NCBI GenBank assembly: GCA_031537795.1
Contig: JAVKNF010000006.1
Coordinates: 1 to 13,656, forward strand
Direction of reading: 5' to 3'
DNA length: 13,656 bases
From: JAVKNF01 sp031537795
GTDB taxonomy: Bacteria > Pseudomonadota > Alphaproteobacteria > Rickettsiales > Deianiraeaceae
The notes below the pieces were generated by a model. The model did not search any database, was not told the DNA's origin, and saw nothing but the letters and a program-made list of their open reading frames with translations. The translations under genes were made by a program, and so were the position numbers. This document shows, in pieces, positions 1-6,482 of the stretch. Each line of letters begins with the position of its first letter. Position 1 is the first letter of the stretch.

Positions 1-78
1 ATTTACATTAAGATATGATAAATAAAAAAGAAAACAATGCAATATATATAGGACATTTAAAAAATAAACATCTGTTAA

Positions 79-100
79 ATTTATAAAATATTTTATAAAT
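79..100. repeat. Perfect 22-base AT-only palindrome
   Basis: Each half-site is ATTTATAAAAT and the two arms join with no spacer, so the element equals its own reverse complement over 22 bases and stops at an A/A mismatch on either side. It contains only A and T. As RNA it would form a weak hairpin, and as DNA it could be a cruciform or a protein dyad. In such AT-rich DNA short palindromes are expected, but 22 perfect bases is long. It lies about 95 bases past the infB stop, so it may be a back-up terminator, although no long T tract follows it on the minus strand. Confidence 0.5.
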
Positions 101-135
101 AAAGAAAAAAAGAAATTAAAAATGAAAAATAAAAT

Positions 136-164
136 AAAAAAACGATCAGATAAAATAATCTTGA
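136..164 (-). terminator. Putative intrinsic terminator of infB
   Basis: Read on the minus strand, about 30 bases past the infB stop, TCA(A)GAT pairs with ATCTGA (six pairs with one bulged A) around a TATTTT loop. It is followed after TCG by seven T. The geometry suits an intrinsic terminator, but the stem is weak and AT-rich, so this is a candidate only. Confidence 0.35.
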
Positions 165-194
165 ATTTTATGTAAATTAAATTTAAAAAGACTT

Positions 195-2234
195 TCATTG
201 AAATCTTGGCTTATAAACTAGATTATAAACCTCAAAAATGTCCCCAATTTTAACATCCACATCTTTTTCTATAGAAATTCCACATTCAAAACCAGAACCT
301 ACTTCTTTTACATCTTCTTTTATTCTCCTTAAAGATGATATTTTTGTAGTATTTAAAATTAGATCTTTTCTTTTTATTTTTACAGAATAATTTCTATAAA
401 TGACCCCGTCAAGAACCATACAGCCATAAACAAGACCTGTTTTCGAGATGTTAAATATATTTCTAATTTCAGCTTTGCCGCTATATATTTCTTCTGCAAT
501 AGGTTCAAAAAGATTTTCAATAGATTTTTTTATATCTTCTAATAACTGATAAATTATATTATATTCTTTACATATTACTTTCATGTTAATTGCCTTCTGT
601 AGGATTTTTTTGTCTGTTTTAGATCCAAAATTATAGATAATCGAATTAGTTATTTTTGCTAGGTCCAAATCTGAATCCAATATTTCACCTGTCTTATGAG
701 ATACAATTCTTAATTCTGTTCCTTCTACTTTTATGTCTTGAGCAGCATATAATAATGCCTCAAGAGAGCCTTGAGATTCTGATTTTAATATTACTTTAAA
801 TTCAATCTTTTTTTCTTGATCTTGAAATAGAACCTCTTCTCTTGGTTTAAATATTCTTTGATTTGAAGTTTTTAAATTTTCTTTAATTAAGTCGAATTTT
901 GTTTTATCATTTAATGAATAAATAAAATCACCAGCTTTTGGCAATGTGTTTAGTCCAACTATCTTAACTGCTGAAGAAGGTTTTGCATTTTGAATAATTT
1001 TTAAAGACGAGTTATCCTCTATAATTTTGATTTTTCCTTCTGATGTTCCGCTTACAATAAAATCACCTCTATTAAAATTTCCGTTTTTAATAACTATATC
1101 AGCTGTAATGCCGACTCTTGAATCAATTTTTGAATCTATAATTTGCCCAATTCCGCAACCTTCAAATCTTGCTTTTAGTTCAAGCATTTCAGCTTGTAAA
1201 AGAATTGCATCTAAGAGTTTATCTGTATTTATATTATTTTTCGCAGAGATTGGAACAATGACAGTTTCACCTCCAAAATCTTCACAAATTATATCATATG
1301 ACATTAATTTGTTTTTAACAATCTCTAAACTTTTTTCTAAATTTTGGACTTTATCAACCTTATTAACAGCAACTAAAAAAGGAATATTAGACTTCTTTAT
1401 CATTTCAATAATTTCAATTGTTTGAGTATTAATTCCATCGTCTGCTGCAATTATTAAAACGGCTAAATCAGCAATATTAGAGCTTCTATATCTCATATTC
1501 TGAAATGCGGCATGTCCTGGGGTGTCTATAAATACAATAGATTTATTTTTAAAATTTATTTTATGAGAATTCATCTTTTGAGTAATTCCTCCAGCTTCTT
1601 TTTCTGCAACTCTTGTATTTCTAAGTAAATCTAAAAGTGTTGTTTTTCCGTGATCTACATGCCCTATAACTGTTACAATAGGGTCTCTTTCTAATATATT
1701 ATAATTTTTTTCGTTTATATTTAATATTTCTTCAATATTTTTATCTTCTATATATTTTAAACTTCCACCAAAAGATTCAACGACAAATGTTGCAATATCA
1801 ACATCTAAAAAAGTATTATCATCTGCAGGAAAATCATTTTTCTTCAGGAAGATTATTATATCTGAAGATTTAATATTCATTAATCTTGATAAATCATTTA
1901 GATTTATCTCTTTTTTTGATAGATTAATTTCAAAAGACAATCTTTCGATTTTCTTTTTCTTATTTTGTTTATTGTTATTTCTGTTGTAATCTTGAAAATT
2001 ATTTTTGTTTGAAGTAACTCTTCTTTTTTTAAAATTATTATCCGCTAAAACATTAAAAGAAACATCTAATATTTCATCTGTTGGGTCATACAGAAAATCT
2101 CTAGCTTGATTAAATTTACGATTATTCTGATAATCTTTGTAATAATTATGTTGTTCTTTTTGCGATTCTGTTGATTTTGAAACATTCAAATCATTGCTTG
2201 TATTTTGAGTTTGTTCTTTATTATAATCTGACAT
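195..2234 (-). CDS. infB: Translation initiation factor IF-2
   Basis: IF2 is the GTPase that places fMet-tRNA on the 30S subunit and promotes 50S joining. The 679-aa product has a short, low-complexity, Asn/Lys/Gln-rich N-terminus (about 1-95), an IF2 N-domain-like segment (about 100-160), then the G domain: G1 GHVDHGKT at 191-198, G2 AGGITQ at 214-219, G3 DTPGH at 237-241, G4 NKVD at 291-294, G5 SAK at 330-332. The EF-Tu-like domain 2, domain 3 and the C-terminal fMet-tRNA-binding domain follow, ending in the familiar VGSGFECGISIE segment. It is shorter than many IF2 proteins because the N-terminal extension is reduced. The stretch after G2 reads KMNSHKI where most relatives have HIGAYQV. 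The ATG at 2234 is preceded by AGAAG with five bases between, the nearest thing to a Shine-Dalgarno in the window. nusA is not upstream; a divergent unknown gene is. The stop is TGA. Confidence 0.97.
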   Translation of the reverse strand: MSDYNKEQTQNTSNDLNVSKSTESQKEQHNYYKDYQNNRKFNQARDFLYDPTDEILDVSFNVLADNNFKKRRVTSNKNNFQDYNRNNNKQNKKKKIERLSFEINLSKKEINLNDLSRLMNIKSSDIIIFLKKNDFPADDNTFLDVDIATFVVESFGGSLKYIEDKNIEEILNINEKNYNILERDPIVTVIGHVDHGKTTLLDLLRNTRVAEKEAGGITQKMNSHKINFKNKSIVFIDTPGHAAFQNMRYRSSNIADLAVLIIAADDGINTQTIEIIEMIKKSNIPFLVAVNKVDKVQNLEKSLEIVKNKLMSYDIICEDFGGETVIVPISAKNNINTDKLLDAILLQAEMLELKARFEGCGIGQIIDSKIDSRVGITADIVIKNGNFNRGDFIVSGTSEGKIKIIEDNSSLKIIQNAKPSSAVKIVGLNTLPKAGDFIYSLNDKTKFDLIKENLKTSNQRIFKPREEVLFQDQEKKIEFKVILKSESQGSLEALLYAAQDIKVEGTELRIVSHKTGEILDSDLDLAKITNSIIYNFGSKTDKKILQKAINMKVICKEYNIIYQLLEDIKKSIENLFEPIAEEIYSGKAEIRNIFNISKTGLVYGCMVLDGVIYRNYSVKIKRKDLILNTTKISSLRRIKEDVKEVGSGFECGISIEKDVDVKIGDIFEVYNLVYKPRFQ

Positions 2235-2282
2235 TATTTCTTCTAGAGAAGTAATGTATTAATTTTAATTTTCAAGAAGAGT

Positions 2283-2310
2283 TTGATTTTTATTTTAGAT
2301 TAACTATAAT
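2283..2310 (+). promoter_or_regulatory. Sigma70-type promoter of the EF-hand membrane protein
   Basis: TTGATT (2283-2288, 4 of 6 matches to TTGACA) is followed after 16 bases by a perfect TATAAT (2305-2310). Transcription would start near 2316-2318, about 16 bases before the ATG at 2333. It lies in the 98-base divergent gap with infB. No convincing promoter was found for infB in the same gap. Confidence 0.55.
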
Positions 2311-2332
2311 TTCTTTGTTTATTTTAAATATT

Positions 2333-4219
2333 ATGGCCGAAACAGAAAGAAATCTAACTTTTCACGAAGATGAATATTCTGGAGGAGCTTTAAATGTAAA
2401 TTTAAATCCGAGCACAGACAATCAAAATAATCAAGATGATTTAAATAAAGAACCAAAGAAAGATAAAAAGATGTTATATTTTTTAATAGGTGTTATTGTT
2501 CTAATTTCAATATTTGCTATAGGTTATTATTTAATGAATCAGTCTCCGCAACCAATTCCAAATGAACCTATACAAGATGGAAATGTTTCAGGAAATATTA
2601 GCCCTAGCCCAATAAAACCAACTGGAGCTCCCACTGTGAACACACCTGTAGTGATTGATTTTAGGTCTTCACCTCAAAGTTCAACGCATCCTTACGGAAA
2701 TACAGTAAACGGCGCAGCTGTAAATTCAACTGGAATAAATTATCTACCTGGTACCCCTAAAATAGTTTTAGATTTAAATAACCCAAACAATGCAAATTAC
2801 ATAATGGCACAAGATTCTACTGGAAAATTTGTTAATGTTTCCCTTCAGAATGCTGCATCTGTTGCTGGTAATACTTCAGGTTATTCAACCTTCGGAATAG
2901 ATATTAATCATAACGGAAAATTAGATACAAACGAGATATGGAACCTAGATCAAAGAACATTTACATCTCATTTACAATACGATTCAATATCAAATACATT
3001 GGCTAAATGTGTAGTAGATCCTACAACTATCGTAGTTACCACATCAAGTGGAATAAATACAACAATGGATAAAGTTTTGCAATATGAAGCACACGGAGAG
3101 ACTATAAAATCTACAGCTTTTCTTTCAAATGCAAGCGATGCAACTAAATATGCAAATGAGATGAATGCTAACGGTTCTTCAACTGTAAATCCTTTTCAGA
3201 GTTTATCAGACCAAAATGTTAATTCTCAATTAAATACTCAAGCTGATTCATTTAAGAATCAACAGTTTCAAACATTCCAACAGCAAACTTTAACTTGGGA
3301 GTCTAATTTAATGAACCAGATTAAATCTGGAAAGCCAAGTGAGGCTTATTTTCAAGCGCAAAATACAAGTTTAAATACAGGTGAAAAAGACAGAATTAAC
3401 ACAGAAAATAACACAATTCAACTTAAAAATACTTTAAATTCTTCGGTTTGTAATTATTTTAAAGATAAAACTGCTCAAAATAGTTTTACTTCGAGTGTTG
3501 TAAGTGCAGAAGTTTTAAAAAGAGAAGCTGCTACACAATTGAATTTATTTCAAGCTCAAGAAAATAGCATAAGAAATCAATTAGATAAGAGTACAATTGC
3601 TATAGCAGCTCAAGATAAAGCAAATATAACTCAAACTCTATCCGATATAGATGTTCAAGCTAGAGCAATTGTTAATGGAGGGACTTTCGATTCAAATAAA
3701 ATTGCATCTCTTAATGCTACTTTACAGACACAATTAGATTCTTATAACAGTAAAGCAATTTCTTTAAATTTATCTCCTGTTTATAAAGAAGGAATAAATG
3801 CAGTTAGCGGAATAGGGCAGATAAATAATTATATGCAAAATGCACATATAGCGGAAACAAACGCAAATTCAATTCTAAATACTTTAAGCTCCACAAACGC
3901 TTCTTCTGTTAAGATATTAACTGATAATACTTTAACAACAGAAATGAGTAGCATAGACCCAACAGGTACAATGAACTGGGTAAGTTCTATTCAAAGAGAA
4001 GATTTAAATTCACAAATGCTAGGATATGCGCAATATACAACAGATTCAGCTAATTATCAAACTCAAGTTACAAATTGGGTGAATCAAGTAAATAATCTCG
4101 CTCCTTATACTAATAACTCTGATAATTTATATTCTTCTGATGTTATATTAACAATCCAAAACAATACATCTCCTACTGTTAATTTAAGCTCAAACAATAA
4201 GCCAGCTTATATAAATTAG
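2333..4219 (+). CDS. Single-pass membrane-anchored protein with an EF-hand loop, unknown function
   Basis: I do not recognise this 628-aa protein. It has an acidic, Asn-rich N-terminal tail of about 46 residues, a lysine cluster, one transmembrane helix (about 47-68, MLYFLIGVIVLISIFAIGYY), a Pro-rich linker (about 70-105), and a long Asn/Ser/Thr/Gln-rich remainder. The loop DINHNGKLDTNE (190-201, bases 2900-2935) fits the canonical calcium-binding EF-hand at positions 1, 3, 5, 6, 8, 9 and 12. A second stretch near the C-terminus (IDPTGTMNW) resembles a decayed EF-hand. The middle, rich in Gln and Ala, is probably helical or coiled-coil. Only two cysteines were seen. The lysines before the helix suggest N-in/C-out topology, with the large domain in the periplasm; this is inferred. 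The cytosol-TM-Pro-rich order recalls VirB10/DotG proteins, but no VirB10 C-terminal domain is seen. The ATG at 2333 is preferred over an in-frame TTG at 2315 because the promoter fits it. Its 3' end overlaps the convergent mlaA by three bases. Confidence 0.85.
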   Translation: MAETERNLTFHEDEYSGGALNVNLNPSTDNQNNQDDLNKEPKKDKKMLYFLIGVIVLISIFAIGYYLMNQSPQPIPNEPIQDGNVSGNISPSPIKPTGAPTVNTPVVIDFRSSPQSSTHPYGNTVNGAAVNSTGINYLPGTPKIVLDLNNPNNANYIMAQDSTGKFVNVSLQNAASVAGNTSGYSTFGIDINHNGKLDTNEIWNLDQRTFTSHLQYDSISNTLAKCVVDPTTIVVTTSSGINTTMDKVLQYEAHGETIKSTAFLSNASDATKYANEMNANGSSTVNPFQSLSDQNVNSQLNTQADSFKNQQFQTFQQQTLTWESNLMNQIKSGKPSEAYFQAQNTSLNTGEKDRINTENNTIQLKNTLNSSVCNYFKDKTAQNSFTSSVVSAEVLKREAATQLNLFQAQENSIRNQLDKSTIAIAAQDKANITQTLSDIDVQARAIVNGGTFDSNKIASLNATLQTQLDSYNSKAISLNLSPVYKEGINAVSGIGQINNYMQNAHIAETNANSILNTLSSTNASSVKILTDNTLTTEMSSIDPTGTMNWVSSIQREDLNSQMLGYAQYTTDSANYQTQVTNWVNQVNNLAPYTNNSDNLYSSDVILTIQNNTSPTVNLSSNNKPAYIN

Positions 4220-5112
4220 AGAAATAAATTAGATTGAATCTTTAGAATTTCATAATCTTTTTCTATATCTTCATTTTCAATCTCTAAATCGGACTTAAAA
4301 AGATAATTGTTGTCATCGTATTCATTTTTACTTATTAATCTTTTTTTGTTGTTAGCCTCTTTGTTTTTTTGAATATTTGCTCTATTGAGTTGTAAATACC
4401 AACTTTTTAAAGATTGATAATAATCAAATGATGAATTTTTAACAAGTTGTAATTCATTAAAATTAAAACCTAAATAACCCGCTAAACTTATTGAGGTTGT
4501 GGTTATCATCATAGTTGGATAAGTTACTCCGTAATTAAAAATACTTCCAAATGCAATAGGTGTAAAGGCTCCAAAAGTAAAGCTTAAAAATAAAAAACTG
4601 GACGAGATTTTAAAAACATCATTTAAAATAGACCTAGCAACACAAGGGCCAAAGAACGGTAAAACAAAATAATCGCCTTCAGGTATGCCAAATTTTTCAA
4701 GTATCATATCTAAAGATTTAGGTGTTGTTCTTAATCCGAATTCGGAAGCTATATCAAAAACACCAAAAACACCAAAAGTTGAATTAATTGCAAATCTCCA
4801 AAATGAAATCAGAGCCGCTTCAAGATCTAAATCTAAAAAGCTTAGAATTATATCAGAAGGAGTATTGATATAATTTTGGCTTATTGTTTTTACTATCCAA
4901 ATAGGTTCTATCGGAAGATAATTAACAAAGAAATCATAAACAGGATAAAATGTAAATTTATAGAAAAATTCATTAAATTTAAAAGATTTTTTATTAAAAG
5001 ATTCAAGAGTTGTTTCTGATATGGTTCTATTTAATTCAAAATTTTCATAATTTTCTTCAGAATATGAGTTTAAAAATAAAGAAAAAAATATAAATAAAGA
5101 AATAACTTTCAT
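4216..5112 (-). CDS. mlaA: MlaA/VacJ family outer-membrane phospholipid-removal protein
   Basis: MlaA sits in the outer membrane and removes misplaced phospholipids from the outer leaflet, passing them to the MlaC shuttle and the MlaFEDB transporter. This 298-aa product has the family signatures: an SFNKKSFKFNEFF block (about 38-50) where relatives have GFNRAMFKFND, then FAINSTFG (107-114), FDIASEFGL (119-127) and the FGIPEGDYFVLPFFGP core (141-156). A hydrophobic signal peptide covers residues 1-18. It has no cysteine, so there is no lipobox, unlike the lipoprotein MlaA of E. coli; cleavage by signal peptidase I after NSYS is my inference. The tail past about residue 230 is charged and not recognised. 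Its ATG overlaps the TGA of the upstream membrane gene (ATGA), suggesting translational coupling in a topA-orf-mlaA operon. No other mla gene is in the window. Confidence 0.93.
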   Translation of the reverse strand: MKVISLFIFFSLFLNSYSEENYENFELNRTISETTLESFNKKSFKFNEFFYKFTFYPVYDFFVNYLPIEPIWIVKTISQNYINTPSDIILSFLDLDLEAALISFWRFAINSTFGVFGVFDIASEFGLRTTPKSLDMILEKFGIPEGDYFVLPFFGPCVARSILNDVFKISSSFLFLSFTFGAFTPIAFGSIFNYGVTYPTMMITTTSISLAGYLGFNFNELQLVKNSSFDYYQSLKSWYLQLNRANIQKNKEANNKKRLISKNEYDDNNYLFKSDLEIENEDIEKDYEILKIQSNLFL

Positions 5113-6479
5113 TTTAAGATATTATAGTTTGTTGAAAAAATCAAAATAAGAATAAAACACAAAGTTATTATTATAAATAAAAAATTAGTTGACGGATTTG
5201 AGAATTTTATTTGATATAATGAATTGAAATTATCTCGTAAGAATTTCATTATTTTAATTTTAAACATAATTATATATTCAATTGATATAAAATAAAAGTA
5301 TGTCAAGACAAATGAAAATATATTAAATAATCTAGAAGAAAAAATTGAAAGATTTTGGAAGATATTCAATATTTTAATTTTTCTTGATCTTTTATGGAAT
5401 ATTAATAATAATACAAATATAAGGTCTAACATCTTGTATTTTGATAGATATAAAATATCGAAATCTTTATAATACATAAATTTAAAAATAAAATCATAAA
5501 TAAAGAAGACAGACGCAAACAAAATAAATAACTTGAGAATGATGTAAATAAATTTCTCATTCTTAAATTTTAACTTTATTGCTATAAAGAATTTAATGTT
5601 TTTAAAAGAATAATAAAGAGAGATTAAAATTAAAGCAAAGTATGTTAGATAATCAAATTTATAAAAAGAATGTAGAAATTTATTTATTGAAAATTTATTA
5701 AAAATAAGAATAAAAAACAAAAAATATAATATAAAATTTATCCAGTCAATAAAGTTAAATTTGAATTTTTTGCATTTTATAATGCTATATTCACATAAAA
5801 AACTTAAAAAAGAGAAAGAAATAAATAGATCAGATTTCAGGATATCAATATTATTTGATAAAATTCCAGCAATTTGAATACTATAGAGCCCAAAAGAGAT
5901 GGATTTATTTTTTATACTAAATAGCAGAAAGTAAAGTTTTAAAAAGGATAAAAGATAAAAAGGTATAAAATGAATATTGTGATTAAAATAGAAAAATGAA
6001 ATAAATTTATATATAAGGACATTTATAAAAAAAAAGAATTCTTCATTTCTTGATTTTGTCTTCTCTAGATATGTGAAATTAAAAATGTAGTCTTTAAATA
6101 AAAATAAAAAATACAGAAATTTTATAAATATTTCAATATCTGGATAAGAATAAAGAGAGTTATTGAAAATTGAGTGATCTTTTATCTCTTTTAAATTTAA
6201 TATTTTATATATAAAAATAAAAAATACAGAAATTGTACAATTGTAGAATTTTCTATCAAAACTTAAGCCTGAAATCAAAAAAACAATAAAATATAATAAA
6301 AATATATATTCAAACTTGAAATTATTTGACAATAAAACAAAAAAAGCAAAAATAAAATAGGAATATCTTATCAGATTTGTAGAAATAGATTTCAAATTAT
6401 CAGATCTATATAAAAACAGAAAAGAATAAAAAATACCAATTAAAACCTTACAATGCAAGAGATTTAGAAATTTAATCAT
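5109..6479 (-). CDS. Polytopic inner-membrane protein, unknown; faint resemblance to MrpD/NuoM antiporter subunits
   Basis: This 456-aa product is extremely rich in Phe, Ile, Leu, Tyr and Lys and carries roughly 12-14 hydrophobic segments, so it is an integral membrane protein. I do not recognise the family with confidence. A weak positional likeness to the proton-channel subunits NuoM/NuoN/MrpD exists: a lysine at 129, then after 29 residues INVLIYK ending in a second lysine (158) where the family has ..LLAGVLLKMG, and later NKSISFGLYSIQIAGIL (191-207) where the family has DLKRLLAYSS..QIG. The usual Pro, His and Gly residues are missing, so this is a hypothesis only. Its start lies three bases after the topA stop, and its TGA overlaps the mlaA ATG. 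That tight placement, together with a long uninterrupted frame of ordinary codons, argues for a real gene. One counted line (5581-5640) has 18% G+C, the lowest I counted in coding sequence. Confidence 0.8.
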   Translation of the reverse strand: MIKFLNLLHCKVLIGIFYSFLFLYRSDNLKSISTNLIRYSYFIFAFFVLLSNNFKFEYIFLLYFIVFLISGLSFDRKFYNCTISVFFIFIYKILNLKEIKDHSIFNNSLYSYPDIEIFIKFLYFLFLFKDYIFNFTYLEKTKSRNEEFFFFINVLIYKFISFFYFNHNIHFIPFYLLSFLKLYFLLFSIKNKSISFGLYSIQIAGILSNNIDILKSDLFISFSFLSFLCEYSIIKCKKFKFNFIDWINFILYFLFFILIFNKFSINKFLHSFYKFDYLTYFALILISLYYSFKNIKFFIAIKLKFKNEKFIYIILKLFILFASVFFIYDFIFKFMYYKDFDILYLSKYKMLDLIFVLLLIFHKRSRKIKILNIFQNLSIFSSRLFNIFSFVLTYFYFISIEYIIMFKIKIMKFLRDNFNSLYQIKFSNPSTNFLFIIITLCFILILIFSTNYNILK

Positions 6480-6482
6480 ATA

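Larger units (their letters stand above)
1..194. other. AT-rich non-coding stretch downstream of infB
   Basis: No reading frame or RNA gene can be supported here. The line 61-120 has only 5 G/C in 60 bases. The stretch holds a terminator-like hairpin near the infB end (136-164) and a perfect 22-base AT palindrome (79-100), both listed separately. Whatever gene lies beyond the left edge is not visible. The partners that often follow infB (rbfA, truB) do not begin within these bases. Confidence 0.6.

Noticed and set aside
1027..1425. Plus-strand open frame inside infB
   Set aside because: It is antisense to the GTPase core of IF2. Its translation has no recognisable motif and exists only because the real gene constrains the other strand.
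2235..2282. infB promoter (TTGAAA on the minus strand at 2275-2270)
   Set aside because: No acceptable -10 hexamer lies 16-18 bases downstream.
2333..2660. N-terminal topology compared with VirB10/DotG of type IV secretion
   Set aside because: Only the generic order cytosolic tail - helix - Pro-rich linker is shared. No VirB10 C-terminal domain or other secretion gene is in the window.
4197..4210. Inverted repeat ATAAGC-CA-GCTTAT at the junction of the EF-hand gene and mlaA, considered as a bidirectional terminator
   Set aside because: The loop is only two to four bases and no T tract follows on either strand. It also lies inside the coding end of the 628-aa gene.
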